Shown: positions 39,623 to 51,882, counted from the first letter of the stretch. The stretch: DNA of 64,000 nt from Dolomedes plantarius (GCA_907164885.2 OU015490.1:97990257-98054256); one strand, 5' to 3'. Notes: generated from the sequence alone by a model not told the origin. Numbers and translations are program-made.

Positions 39623-40775
39623 GAAATAATTATTAGTAATTATTTTGCAGAAAGCATCATACATTTGACTCACAAAAACCAAAATTTATGGAGAACTATA
39701 ATATATTTTACTACGAAGCCGATGAAATATGTTGCTAAAAAAACAAGATAAATGCATAGTAAGGATTTAATATGAAGACAGCGTGCCAAGGTAATGAATG
39801 CGTCAAGCATTGAATGAGAAAGATTATTATTTGGGAAAGAATTATTGAAGCATAAATTCGGTACCTAGATAATAATATTTTTGTAAATTTGATTCCAATC
39901 GGTCATACATTTTAGTACTATATTTCGAAAGAAACGTAGTAGTTATTAATTTTTGGAATATATATTTCTTTTGAGAAAATTTCGGTTCTAAATTATATTC
40001 AATTGTAGAAGTACCAAATACAAAAGAACATTTTTTTATTATCACTTCTCAGAGTCACGTATCTCTGAATTTTCTGCGAGAAGCATGCAAAAATGTATGT
40101 TTCAATAAGGAATCAAATTAATTCACACCTCTAGGCTATAACTGCGAAATTATCCAAATGCGAATATTTATTCTTTATCCTTTGAGGACATTTAAGCCTT
40201 TCCGAGGGAACAAAGAATTATCAAAAACTATTTTTAAGCAACGAATTTTATTTTACTGCAGAGAATAAAGTTTGACGTATAATTTACAATGGAAATAATC
40301 TCATGATTAAATAAAAATGGATCAAATTTTGTGGTTCAAAGGACCTAAATAAATTCTTGGATCGAATTTTTTATGCTAATAATTTCTTTTCTTTTTTTCT
40401 TGCGGGCAAATGCTTTGAATATTTGATTCGTATACATCTGTTAGTTCGTGGAAAATGTATGTACACATCAAAACATTTTAAAGAATAAACTTATTTATTG
40501 AAAACCGTTTCGAAAATTGCACTCAGACATGGTTTTTTGTGAAACGTGGGCAGCATAGTTATGTTGTTCTGTCGCTTGGCATAAAAATTGAATATTCTTA
40601 AGGGTGTAATTGCATTCATATGTTTGAATTTTATCACTGAGTCATGGAATATTTTAAAAGCTCATTTAGCTATTTTCGTAAACTTAAGAACATGTCACTC
40701 GAATTTTTTTTAAAATTGCTAATGAAAAGAAATATATTTCATCCACGTTTTTAGCCCAACGGTTATTTCACATAC
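39623..40775. other. AT-rich DNA, nothing recognised
   Basis: No repeat end or gene was seen up to the GGGGTTACTTTGTGA motif near 40783. Confidence 0.4.
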
Positions 40776-41207
40776 CTTAAAAAGGGGTTACTTTGTGATT
40801 GCAGGGGTAACTTCGTGACATGCAGCAATTTTTTTTTGTATTTCGAATCATGCACCGCGCCCTTGATACCAAGACATCAAATAACATCGCCAACATCTTC
40901 TCCGACATACAGAGACACCTGGTGGCCAGTGTTCGAAGCTTCTGCGATCCATTTGTCTTCGCTGGCCATTGTATTGTTCAAACCTGTTGTCAAGCTATTG
41001 ACTCAAACTTTGTCTGCTGAAGGCTAACACCTTATACAACCAAATGCCACAGGTAATTATTTTTTAACTGTCAATATGTTGGTTAGATTGTGGAGCAATA
41101 TAACTTTTGTGAAGTGATATTTCCGAGAGATATGAGAGAATAACCTAAATATCGTAAGGTGACAGGGTTACATTGTGACACATTGACACTGTCACAAAAT
41201 AAAACAC

Positions 41208-41430
41208 AAAGTCGATCCACCACCTCTAGCTGCTCGATATTGTATTTTTCCGTCCTCTAAAATACCACTGGATAGAAAGAAGTATTGATTATCTTGAAAA
41301 AAAAAACTATCCGAAGGAGCTGAATGTGCCGAAAGACAAATTTCATCTTCTCAAAGAACTAATGGCTGCCCTGGGCAACCGAGGTCTCTTGGATGTCAAA
41401 GACATACATAAATCTATCCAATATTTTTAA
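41208..41430 (+). pseudogene. Pogo/Tigger-like DDE transposase fragment
   Basis: The frame reads HHL, a stop, LLDIVFFRPLKYHWIERSID, YLEKKNYPKELNVPKDKFHL and LKELMAALGNRGLLDV, ending TAA at 41428-41430. This follows the end of the DDE_1 core in pogo/Tigger-type transposases (H-L-L-Q-P-L-D-V-x-V-F-x-P-L-K, then a basic stretch and K-D-x-F-x-x-L-L). The triad residues lie outside the fragment. The Helitron at 41431 starts immediately after. Assignment is by recalled motif. Confidence 0.55.
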
Positions 41431-41468
41431 TCTATATATATAAACCAGTTCCGTAACTGACTGACTGA

Positions 41469-41476
41469 CATACAAC
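41469..41476. repeat. hAT target site duplication (left)
   Basis: CATACAAC precedes the hAT element and is repeated exactly at 42296-42303. Eight bases is the hAT hallmark. Confidence 0.9.
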
Positions 41477-42295
41477 TAGGGATGCGATATCGATGTCGAT
41501 GTTTCAAAACATCGATTTATTGAAGCCGATGTTTTTTTAACATCGATGTTTTGTACTCGATGTTTTACGTTGTCTCGATGATTTTTTTAAATGAAAAAGT
41601 ACCATAATAAAGAATAATTTACCACGTAGCATAATTTTCACACTCAGTAAATGTAAGTCTGAATTCCGAAAAGGACGAATACATAAGGGGGAAGGATTCC
41701 TTAGCAAACAGACAAATGGCAGTCAACAACCAATGAACTAGTCAGAGCGCTTGGAATGTGCCTGACACTCCAGAACCTTCCATGGGGTTTTATTTTACAA
41801 ATAGTATATACACGAGAGCAGCCATTTAAGTTTTTGTTTTGTTCTGGTTTTATATAAGTTCACGTTAATATTATTAGTAAGATGCATCGCAAAAGTACCG
41901 TTTGGAAATATTGTTGCAAAACCTCTGACAAATTTGCAAAAATCAATATTTGCCTAAGTCCCTCAAAACTTCTGGCAATACCACGAATTTATCTGGACAT
42001 TTGAAGGCAAAACATGGCGATATTTAGAACGAGAATTTTGATTGATCAATGTAACCCAAGGCAAAAGCAACCAAATTTTTGTCATTTGCGTCAGCCCAAT
42101 CAGAGAGTAAAATTAAATCACCCCCAACGACTAACCGAAGTAACATTAATGTTAGTGATTACTAAACCAGTTTTAAAAAATGGATGTTTAAAAACATCGA
42201 TGGTTTTTGGGCGATTTTTTATTAGCATCGATGTTTTAATATTGAATATCGATGTTTCAAAACATCGATGTTTTGTTATCGATGTCGCATCCCTA
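41477..42295 (+). mobile_element. Non-autonomous hAT element, 819 bp
   Basis: Terminal inverted repeats TAGGGATGCGATATCGATGT and, from the right end, TAGGGATGCGACATCGATAA, with an exact 8-bp target duplication. Both subterminal regions carry multiple CATCGATGTTTT-type palindromic motifs, probable transposase binding sites. It keeps only a BED-finger coding remnant. Confidence 0.93.
41882..42022 (+). pseudogene. BED-type zinc finger remnant of hAT transposase
   Basis: The start reads MHRKSTVWKYC and, after a frame change, KTSGNTTNLSGHLKAKHGD. This is the C-terminal half of a BED finger (aromatic Trp-Lys-Tyr start; H-x3-5-H end) used by hAT transposases to bind DNA. The remaining transposase is deleted. 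Confidence 0.8.
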
Positions 42296-42303
42296 CATAC
42301 AAC
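42296..42303. repeat. hAT target site duplication (right)
   Basis: CATACAAC, identical to 41469-41476. Confidence 0.9.
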
Positions 42304-43022
42304 GCACGGACCAAACCGCTGGACCTAAAGGGCTGAAATTTTGCATGCCGATTCTTCTTATAGTGTAGGGGTGCTCTTAAGAAAGATTTTTGAAAAATTC
42401 TTGGATTTTTTAGATTAAATTTTTAAGCTGTTTTAGTAACTTTTAAGTCTGCATTTAAAATAATAATTTGAGGGTTATAAAATTTATTTCACGAGAAAGA
42501 TCATAAAATCCCTTTAGAATGAGATCTTTTTCAAATCTTTACCTCCATTTTCTGATTTTTGGTGAATTTGTAAAGATTCCTTTTTCGAAATTTAATTTAT
42601 TAAATTCTGATCACGTAATTTCTTTTTGAGGTACTTTAAATATATTTATCGTCACATGCATAACAACTAAATAGACAAAAAAAATTTTCTTGCTAATGCG
42701 GCAGACGATTGGACATTATCCAAAAAAATATTAAAATACAATAAAAGATATGTTCCTCACATTGTACTATATTAACTGTACTGTATCCTTTAGTATGTCC
42801 TATTACATTTAATTTTAATATTTTCATCTACATTATTTTGTCTATAAAAATATCCCTTCGATTTTTATGAATATATTTTTTTGTTTCTTTTAACATCAAT
42901 TGTATACATTGATCGTCGTATTTATTATAAATAAATATATATTTTTTTGGCATTAATTGCATACATTGACCATTGTATTTAATTTGAATGTACTCCGTAG
43001 CAAAGTGCGGGTTTTCAGATAG

Positions 43023-43559
43023 TAGGTATATATAATTTTGTTTAATAAAGTTTTTGATAAGCGTTTAACTGTCTATCTTTGTGTCATGTAATTGTCCTCT
43101 TGGATTTCAAGGCAAAAACACAGATGTCACGAAGTAGCCCCACTGGGTGCTGCAACTTTGTAACGCATTTTAGCATTAATTTCTCTATGGTAATTAAAGA
43201 TCCGGGATAACACAATATATTACTAAATAAGGAAATAATGTACCGATGTTTTGCAATTGTTCGGTTTGAGCTGCTTTTAAAACTGATCGGCTGGAACAGG
43301 AAAAAACTTAAAATCCGTCACAAAGTAACCCCATTATGCGATATTATAAAAAATTATTTATTAAAACAATACTAAAATAAAAGGTAACAGTAAAGTCATA
43401 GTAGATGTTTTAGAAGATTGAGAGATTAATATCTGACTCTTCTATGCTACCAGATGCTCTAACTATTAATTTAGATACTGAACGAAAATTGAAAAAGTAA
43501 CTGTGGAAAAAGATTCTGAAAAAAATAACTGTAATTTTTTTCTCTATAACTAATCAGTC
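43023..43559. other. Unrecognised DNA
   Basis: Contains GTCACGAAGTAGCCCC (about 43106) and GTCACAAAGTAACCCC (about 43317), reverse complements of motifs at 40783-40818. This suggests a larger inverted arrangement around the Helitron and pogo region. Confidence 0.4.
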
Positions 43560-43740
43560 ACGGAACCGAGCTAGCATAGTGGTATCACGTTGGGCCTCTG
43601 ACTGGTAATTGTTAGTTCGAACTGACGTCATCCGAACGAACGCCATTAAAAACCTTCGTGTATAGGCTGGATATAAGCACATTACATAGGTAGACCGGAA
43701 AGTTCTACGATAGGGAAGTCCATTCTACCACACCCTGTAT
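43560..43740 (+). repeat. tRNA-derived SINE fused to a mariner-like end
   Basis: Box A-like CTAGCATAGTGGTATCACG and box B-like TAGTTCGAACTG lead into GTAGACCGGAAAGTTCT, shared with 14525. The 3' side is TCCATTCTACCACACCCTGTA, close to the end at 3822-3842. Confidence 0.65.
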
Positions 43741-45457
43741 GCAAAAAAAAAATTTGTTCTAACTATTGAATATAATATGAACATTTCAGTATAAAATGTT
43801 TTTCTTAACCCTTATCCTTATTATTATTTGCTCTTAAACTTTTGCTCTTATATTTTACTACGTTACAATATTTTCCATCAAATTGTTAAAGATACTTAAA
43901 ATACTGATATCCGATTTGGCATTTTCCAAAAACCCTTTATAATAAATATATCTTTAAGTGTCCAATATCAATTTCAGTTTCTTTTTTCAAACTCAACGTT
44001 AAAACTTTATTTAAGTGGACTAAGCTATTTAGCATTTTCCTTTAATAATTTCTGAGATCCTTTTACTGTACATGGTGCATTACACGTTAAATGCAAAATA
44101 GATCGCTTAATTACCATTTAATAACCATAGAATTCGAAACTTAAGATTTTTAACCTTTCTTCAGATTAACCCTGGGAAATAATGAGCAAATTTTCTATCA
44201 GAAATTCATTAAAGTACGTCAAAAAGTATTTGCCCTTTTGCACTAATAGGAGCAATCAAAATTTCTAGGATAAAAGTAGACAAATGAGTGCTTTGGGAAA
44301 AAATGTCCCCAATCACAAATATTGATTTAGTGAATTTTCTTTAAAAGCACAGATAATTTCTGGAAATCGACGAAACATTAAAGATCTTAGCAGACAAATT
44401 ATTTTGCATGTAAATATTCAATTAAGGAATTTATATTTATATTCATGTTCGGTTCTTATCTACTGTCTGTTTCTGAAGTGCAATACAAAGTGTCTAGCAT
44501 AAGTAATCATTTATTTCTTGTGCCTTAATATATTAAAAGTTTTAAGTGAATATGAAAAGCCAAGATAGTTATCAATAATGCATGACTTTTCTGAAAATTC
44601 AAAAATTTTTCTTGCAAAATCTTATACAGTAATAATTTATACCTTTAAGTTTTTGCATTGCAAAAACATAGAATTGAATTGACTGAAATTGCAATTTAAG
44701 TCTAGACACAGAAAAAAATAAAAGGTAGAAAATCGAAGCTGATAAAGTCAAGTGCTTGAACATCGCAAATTTTAAATTATATTTGTACTTGTACTAAAAT
44801 ATTTACAAAGCCCCTAGATTCTCATTTTTATACTATCTGCATTTCCTTTGCCTCTTAGTGGTTTTTGTACTAGTTTCAAAATCATATTTCAGCATACTTA
44901 TTCCTTGGAATTCTTAGAAATATTCCTTGACGATGAAAGCATAATTTACTTTTATATTTTATCTTCAAAATATTTTTAGCTGCAGATTAAAATTTCACTA
45001 TCTATTGGGTGTTACCCAGAAAAAATATGCTGTTAAATATTTTAGAACAAAAATAAATGGCGAAATTTTATCTCCAGTGCCCGCAGCAGCTATGGAACAG
45101 ATTTCGCCCTCATCATAAACTCATCAGCATGGCATAACCGACAGCATGTCTGCTGGAAGCGAAAACAGCGAAATTCCTCAAGTTTTCATGAAGGCTTAGA
45201 AAATGCAGATAATCCAATCTATACAGGGAAGGACTTAAAACAATTTATAGGGAAAAATTTAGAAAGAGGGAAAAAATAAACTTATGTAGAGCACATCCTA
45301 ATAACATAGGTGACAAATGCAATGATATAAACAAACAGTCATTTGTAAGCCACCAGTTACAATTTATAGAAATTCCGCTCTTAAAATTTTCCCCCATTAG
45401 CATGTCTGATGGCTATCCCATAGTGCGGTGTTATTATAAAGAAGGACTGTCTGCTGG
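43741..45457. other. AT-rich DNA, nothing recognised
   Basis: About 1.7 kb without recognised genes or repeat ends. A coding-like composition near 45000-45300 has no motif. Confidence 0.45.
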
Positions 45458-45461
45458 TTAA

Positions 45462-46241
45462 AGATGCAGTGTACTAACCCTATTGGATTTCTTTACTTCA
45501 AAGGTAACTTATGAAGAAAATGTATCTGCTATTTACAGCTACATAAATTCTGATAATAAAAAAAGGCATTTTCAGATAACCAGGACTTTTAGGCACTTTG
45601 AAACACTATTCATTTTATAAAGTTTGTCTACTAAAGGAATTTATGGGAGCTTAAAATACACTCTATACGAGAATTTTTCCCCGAATAATTTCAATTTAAA
45701 AATATTATGTGCCTTTTTTTAATGAAAAATACCCCCAAGGTATAAAATTTCTACGGAGTACAATTGTTAAAAAATATTTAAATCCAAGTCGGCAATCCTT
45801 GGACACATTTCCTCCATAGGTTAACATTTAGGAGAGCGAATCCAATAGGGTTAGTACACAGCTTCCTTGGGGTGCGGTGGCCCAGTTGACATGAGCATCG
45901 GGCCAATGATCTGAACGTCCCTGGTTCGATGCTCGTCGCTGCAAATCCACCTCCGTGTTCACTAATGGTGGCCGGGGCACGTAAAATAGGGCGTGGCTAC
46001 AATGTACTCCAAGTTCTCAAATTTATCGCTGGAGGTCCGGGGTCAAGTGTTCCGGTCTCGTAACTTGACTCGGTTCAAAATTACGGGACCGATGTTCTTC
46101 GAGGTGAATTCAGACTTCAGCCATAGTGGTACCTCACCTTAAAGTGAAGCTGCTTACTACCATTCACCAAGGACCTAGGTACTTTGGACTTGGTGTAGGC
46201 TTTCCGACACCAAGGGGATCGGAAACAACAACACAGCTTCC
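45462..46241. mobile_element. TTAA MITE, copy 2, with nested SINE
   Basis: Flanked by TTAA at 45458-45461 and 46242-46245. The ends AGATGCAGTGTACTAACCCT and (reverse) GGAAGCTGTGTACTAACCCT read on into ATTGGATT. The MITE body runs 45462-45868 and its last bases are displaced past the SINE. Without the SINE and one target duplication it is 405 bp, close to the 410 bp of the copy at 39209. Confidence 0.87.
45869..46230 (+). repeat. tRNA-derived SINE with 13-bp target duplication
   Basis: Head GTGGCCCAGTTGACATGAG and GGTTCGATGCTCG (boxes A and B), body with ACTTGACTCGGTTCAAAATT, and tail GGAAACAACA. The target duplication ACACAGCTTCCTT lies at 45856-45868 and 46231-46243, as expected for L1-style target-primed retroposition. 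Same family as 19573-19955. Confidence 0.88.
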
Positions 46242-46245
46242 TTAA

Positions 46246-46740
46246 GGTGGTGATGTCCCTCTATTCTAAAAAAAAGTAACTCCCGCTGCCGCCGCCGCTG
46301 TCAAAAGCTTGCCACGCTATCTCCTCCGAAACCGGTGGGGGTATAGGGTCAAAAGCAATACCAATGGATGCAGAAAAAGGGGGGGGGCATAGTAAGACAT
46401 GTCTCATCTTCGTCGAACTTTAAGTTTTTTTTTAATTTTGTGTTTTGTGGGAAAATACTGACTTTTTCATCTTCAGATTACGATAACTCGCCAAAAAATG
46501 ATCGTAGAATTCGGATATTTTTACAGTCTAAGACTACAGACATATCTCTTTCAAACTAGACCTCATTTGTTTAAAAATATTTTAAAAGACTGTTATTTTC
46601 ATCAAAAAATGAAACACAGTTTTTCAAGAAATATCGTCCCATATGTGGATGCAATATCGATGCTCCTCAAGTTTTTATCTTACAAAGAAAATATTTATAT
46701 TATCTGGAAGCTGAAAGCTTTCTTATTCATATAAATCTCA
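46246..46740. other. Unrecognised DNA with a CCGCCG patch and G run
   Basis: A CGCTGCCGCCGCCGCTGTC stretch near 46282 and a G run at about 46379-46388 stand out. The frames at 46368 and 46498 show no motif. Confidence 0.35.
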
Positions 46741-46744
46741 TTTC

Positions 46745-48251
46745 AAGTGTCTGTCTTAAATTTTCGATTTTTAATTGAATTTTAAAGCTGATAATTCAAC
46801 AGTGATGAAAAGCCCTTCGCATAAGGGTGACAGAAGTAATTGGATGGAAGCTGTTACATTGCCCGAGAATCACCCCTATGTATCTCGCTATTAGCCGTAA
46901 CAGAGGAATAATGTAAAAGTAATTTAAAAGAAATTAAAATCAAATTCAAAATTCTCCTTACCCACCCTCAGGCAGTCTCTAAAAGCCTAAAATAATTAAA
47001 ATCGGTCGATAATTAGTAAATTAATCATATCAAAACTCAAATTCCCAATTGTAAACAAACGATCTTTGTTGCCATTTTCATTTTAGAAGTTCATTCGTTC
47101 AGTTTATTATTTTTTTTCAACTGGGATCTGAAATGTATCTTTATCAAAATAAATACTTCATGCGCTAGCGTTATTTTTATACTGAATTCTTGAAATTTTT
47201 TGACTCTAAACAGAAGCAGAGAGTGGCAACAAAAGTTAAACTTTCAAACATTGTTTTGCTGATCTTTGAAAGTTACATGACTTCAAGAAACGTTTGAAAT
47301 GTATATTATATTTATAATACATATCTTTATATTCTTTAATTTATTTATTGATTTACATATTACTAATTAATTAATTTACTACAGCTTACTTTACTACAGC
47401 TTAACAAAGGTTAAAACTCTCAAACATTGTTTTGCTGTTATTGAAAGTTACCTGACTTCAAGAAACGTTTGAAATTTATATTATATTAATAATACCTATC
47501 TTTATATTATTTAATTTATTGATTGATTTATATATTACTAATTAATTAATTTACTACAGCTTACTTTATTACAGCTTATCTTTTATATTATATTTCTTGA
47601 TTACTACAGCATTGATTTTTTAATCTAAATCTTAATCTTTTATATTAATATTTCTTTTTTTCAGTGAAATATCAGCGTGACGATGTAAACAAGCAATCAC
47701 AAGAATTGAATTGTTGCCAGTTTTCCAAAAATAAAGTAATAATATAACTGCTAAAAAGTATTAAGGATGTTGCAGAAATATTATTCAAACTTCAAATTAG
47801 AAAAAAAACTAAATTTAAGTGCTGAAAATGAGCAAATTCGAGCAATTTTAGAACAACTTCCGGTTACGAAGTTCTACTTCCGGTTTGATTTTGAATTAAA
47901 CGATATGTTTTATAATGCTTAAAAATTTCTTCTAAATCACGTAGAAAAAAAAGAAAAACATATTTGGAAAGAGGAAGGTCCAGAGTAAAAGAAACACAAA
48001 TAAAAATACTCGACCAATTGTCGAAATACGATGTTTTCAACGTAGTCGGTCACGTTAATATCACATCGCAATAACAAATATTTTTCTTACGAGTAAGCTT
48101 TATTAGGAACCTTTTACGAGTAAAATATTCTCTTTTAAACCTTATTAAGCCTTTTTAAACCTTATTAAGCCCTTTTACGAGTAAGCCTTTTCAGGGACCG
48201 AAGGCCCCGTCTGAAAAGCGAGCGTAGCAAGCCTAGGGGCGAAGCCCCTAG
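46745..48251 (+). mobile_element. Helitron-like element, 5' end unclear
   Basis: The 3' end CCTAGGGGCGAAGCCCCTAG ends in CTAG (48248-48251) before T, with a perfect CTAGGGGC-GAA-GCCCCTAG hairpin. Internal stretches (TGTAAACAAACGATCTTTGT, GCCATTTTCATTTTAGAA) match the Helitron at 23282-26873 near 23690. A TC start was not located, and the element may be a mosaic. Confidence 0.6.
47230..47600. repeat. Tandem duplication, ~175-bp unit, 2 copies
   Basis: Units run from TCAAACATTGTTTTGCTG through TTGAAAGTTAC, GACTTCAAGAAACGTTTGAA, TACTAATTAATTAATTTACT and ACAGCTTACTTTA, starting near 47242 and 47418. It lies inside the Helitron-like element. Confidence 0.85.
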
Positions 48252-49241
48252 TTTATATTACAAAATAAGTGTTTCGAGCGACGATTGCAATTGAATCGAA
48301 ATGTGCTGTTGGATGCGGTTAAGATAGATTGAAGGTGCATTACTTATAGATCATCTAAGGACTCCGAAACACTTTGTTAGGAAATGTCATAATTCGGTTT
48401 GCAGTTGTATCACTGATGGGTGATATTGGGTTTCCAATATGCGTTGCTATAAACCGGATTGTAAGTGAGGCACTGAAAGATAATATTAAGACACTGGAGT
48501 TAACTGTTGGATGGGATAATAAGCCCATTCATAGATGTGTCACTTATAGATCATATTAGGTAATCGAAACACGGGGTCATCGAAAAAGGTGTCATTGATT
48601 GCAATGTGAAAGAAAGAACCATATAATAGAACTCATAGTGTTTATTTTGTCACCAAAAGATACAGAAATGCATCAAGTTTTGGACATTACCTAGTAGGTT
48701 TCGATATGATCACCCTTGTTTCCCGGCTTCGTATAACAACGTATTGCATTGTTTTTTTTGCCATCTCTTAAAGGATCCAATTCTTTTTGTCCAATTAATT
48801 TACCGCTGCTCTTTTATACGCTTTCCCTAAATTCATTTTTTCTTTTCTATCTTTTCGGACTTTTCTAGATTATTTCTTTTCTTTATCTTCATTTGAAACC
48901 TGATTATCACTATTCTTTTCTGAAAATCCATATCTCGTTCAAAATCGACACAACTTGTAACAACTTGTAACTATGGAACAACGTTGTAAACAGACACAGG
49001 GTGACTTAAGACTTTTATACCCGTCATGTATGTTTTACAATAAACAATCAAAAAGGAACAACTTAACTTATGGCTTTTATACAAATCTTATAACTATAAT
49101 TTCGACTTTTGTAGAAAGAAATGTAATTTTGTATACAAAAGTGATAGACACAAGCCTCTTATACCAGTAAAAATATTTTTTTATCAATACTAACAAATCT
49201 CTAAAAATAGCTTTTTTAGCCCGAAGCTCTTTCTACCGGGC
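48252..49241. other. Unrecognised DNA
   Basis: A degenerate repeat with GTGYCACTTATAGATCAT and GAAACAC motifs at about 48260-48570 is present (ACTTATAGATCATMT at 48340 and 48541). No gene was recognised. Confidence 0.4.

Positions 49242-49313
<72 letters not shown>
49242..49313. repeat. (TA)n microsatellite
   Basis: About 36 TA units ending at the solo LTR. Confidence 0.95.
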
Positions 49314-49316
<3 letters not shown>

Positions 49317-49842
49317 CAGGGCTGTGGTTGCCTGCTCTGACATCTTAAAATGCAGTCATCATCCGTTAATATCAGTGGCGAGTAGAAGAATAGTAAAAGA
49401 GAGAATCAGTCTATAACTTGAATCAATTCCTTTTTTTTTCTTTTCATATTAACCAAAGCTCCAACTCAGCGCGTTCAGCTCTCGCCATTTTGAACTTAGA
49501 GACGCGACGAACACATGTCGGCATTGAATTCTATCCCGCGCTCTCCTGATTTCGAGGTCAAAACAGCGCGTCCACTCTCCTGGCACATGCGCACAACCCA
49601 ATTTAGAATTTTCTAGAAGTTTCTTCCCGCCAAACCTGTACAGTATCTAAAAATATTGTCTCTGCATGGAGCTTCATTTCACCGTGAATCGAAGGTCAAT
49701 TACTGAAAATGGGTATCCCCCTGATTTCACCCTTATCGCAACTTGAAATATGAAAACTAGTGGCTTTTTCGCGCCATGAAAATGATTAATCCCTAAGCCC
49801 CCTTTAAATTTAACTTAATTATTCTTTTCCCAATTAATTTCT

Positions 49843-49846
<4 letters not shown>
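49314..49846 (-). repeat. Solo LTR, copy 2 (533 bp)
   Basis: On the minus strand it runs TGTCAGAAATTAATTGGG to ACAGCCCTGTCA, with (TA)n directly on both sides. It aligns with 26893-27400 along its length (GGGAAAAGAATAATTAAGTT, AAATTTAAAGGGGGCTTAGG, GCGCATGTGCCAGGAGAGT). TG...CA ends and the lack of genes support a solo LTR from element recombination. Confidence 0.74.

Positions 49847-49904
<58 letters not shown>
49847..49904. repeat. (TA)n(TG)n microsatellite
   Basis: Continues the microsatellite on the other side of the LTR. Confidence 0.95.
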
Positions 49905-50201
49905 ATAATATTATTAACAACCTATAATCGCCCATTCTGAACTTTCTCTCTGTCTGGTAACCCCTTTTCCGACTCCTTGGCGAGACGCTTCGCCTTCCCA
50001 CATACTAACTTCCTCCGCCAATTCTGGAAACCTCTCTGACCTAATTATATTTTTAGCGCTTTTACGAGGAGACGCTGGATTGACTCGAGATGAGTAAGAT
50101 GTGCTGCATTATTCGTAAATAAATGCCTTTGTTCCTGAAGCTGTCTTTCTTTATTTCGGCCATAATGTATACTTTTCTTCAAGAGATGATCATCTCAACT
50201 G

Positions 50202-50202
<1 letters not shown>

Positions 50203-50298
<96 letters not shown>
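50203..50298. repeat. (CT)n(TA)n(TG)n compound microsatellite
   Basis: Three dinucleotide tracts in series. The Ser-Leu / Ile-Tyr / Cys-Val frame here is repeat translation. Confidence 0.95.
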
Positions 50299-50299
<1 letters not shown>

Positions 50300-50489
50300 T
50301 GTACGTGACAGGCTCTTTACATCCGTATAATTTTACTTCTTCATTATGCAGTAGTGTTTGGAGGACAGGAATGATAACACTTTAGTTCATAATTAATTCT
50401 ATTTATTCTTTAAAATTTAAAGAAAATCCCTAGCTCAACCATCGCCAAATTTCGCCATTTTCCTCAACCTCTCAGCCCTCAACATACAG

Positions 50490-51110
50490 GGTGGTCATAA
50501 AAAAACTTTGCCGATATATGGACACCTGTAGCGGCCGTTCCGTTCAACCGATCGAGATGAGATTTCAGATATAGTTATTCAGAGGTACGAGCTCGGGATT
50601 TTGAGAACGGCAAGAAAGTGACTCTCACGGTTACGGTTATAGATACAGAAACTTGAAATTTTAAAACAGGAACGCCCACTTTTTCCCGGTCTCAAAATGC
50701 TCAGCGCATGCGAAAACCCTAAATAGCGTTGGAACGGTATGTGTATCACAAAAAACAGAAGCGTTACAATAGCACAAAAAACAGCTCTGCGAACGGCCTA
50801 CAAAAACGCGATAGGGGCGCACGGATGAAATTTGCATATGACAGAGTCAAGACACCATTCACTGACGACAATAAAGAAAGGACAATAGGAAACTTTTATT
50901 TGGATTACACATTTTCCACATGAGTGCCATCATCGTGTTTTTGTTGGCCGTTCGCAGAGCTGTTTTGAAGTTGATGTTCCTTTTATGGAACATTGGTGTG
51001 TAAAAGAGTGACCTGAACTCCAGAATTTCAACTGAAAAATCCAGAGTAATTCCATAATCTCCAAAGTACTTTGCGTCTCTGTTAAAACCAAGTAACAAAA
51101 ACTTTAAAGG
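50490..51110. mobile_element. Mariner-type end plus an internal inverted repeat
   Basis: ACAGGGTGGTCATAAAAAAA at about 50489 resembles mariner terminal repeats. Within the segment, ACAGCTCTGCGAACGGCCTA at about 50780 is mirrored by GGCCGTTCGCAGAGCTGT at about 50947, about 40-bp arms with a loop of about 120 bp. No right terminal repeat was found and no transposase is encoded. Confidence 0.5.
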
Positions 51111-51199
51111 TATTCTGCTTCCAGTATAAGTATTTTTTATATAGATGATGCAATGAAAATTACACTAAATCTCATTTTAAATATTCAAATATTAGTTAA

Positions 51200-51882
51200 G
51201 GGGGTCCAGGACACAAAATCGTTCAAATTTTCGAAAAAAATTTATTGCATTAAAAATTTTTGAGTTTTTACGCTTAAAGGTACATTTAAATAATTTTTCT
51301 ATCTTAACTAAGCCAGGAGAAATTATAAATTTTTTTTGCAACATTCTAATAATAGCTAATCGTTGTTTAAATCTGTAGGTGCGTTTTTCTGCATGATGGG
51401 TTTTTTCCCATTTCTCGTCTTAATTGTTATAAGTCAAGAACCGTTAAAAATAAACTCGTAACATGTCTTTTTCAATCATTTTACTTTAATTTTAATTCAT
51501 CAAATTTGAAAAAAATATTTACGTTTGAAAATATGATTTTTTAAAAATATGTTACATAGTTTTTTTGTAATTTTTCATCTAAATATTTTTAATTTTTTTA
51601 AAAATTAATATTTAAAAAATGGTGAATCAAAATTAGAACTTAAAAATTTCTGTTTAATTAAATGAAAAAAATTTGAAATTCGACAAATAATATTTCGAGT
51701 TATACGATTTTAAATTACCCCACTTTTATTAAAACTTTCAAATTTAAAATTTTTTTTGAAGACTTTTTGAGAAGTTTTATAATGTGATTTTATTTACAAA
51801 TTATATGGTTAACCATCACAAAAAAATTCAAAATTTTAACTCAATAAATAAAAAAAATTTTTTGAATGTGTCCCGGACTCCC
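51200..51882. mobile_element. TTAA MITE, 683 bp
   Basis: Ends GGGGGTCCAGGACACA and (reverse) GGGAGTCCGGGACACA, flanked by TTAA (51196-51199) and TTGA (51883-51886). The interior is strongly A/T-run-rich with no frame. TTAA plus G-rich ends would fit piggyBac- or Kolobok-type families; undecided. Confidence 0.8.

Larger units (their letters stand above)
41431..43022 (+). mobile_element. Non-autonomous Helitron, copy C, with nested hAT
   Basis: Starts TCTATATATATAAACCAGTT after A. The end, CCGTAGCAAAGTGCGGGTTT then ATAG before T, is a decayed CTAG. Outside the nested hAT (41477-42295) it follows copy A at 3956-6040. At about 42980-42983 it shows GTATTTAATTTG, the intact target of the Tc1 found in copy A. 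No coding region belongs to it. Confidence 0.85.

Noticed and set aside
40815..41027. Two overlapping ~70-codon frames upstream of the pogo fragment
   Set aside because: They could be earlier pogo transposase sequence, but I see no DDE motif and cannot join them to the downstream fragment.
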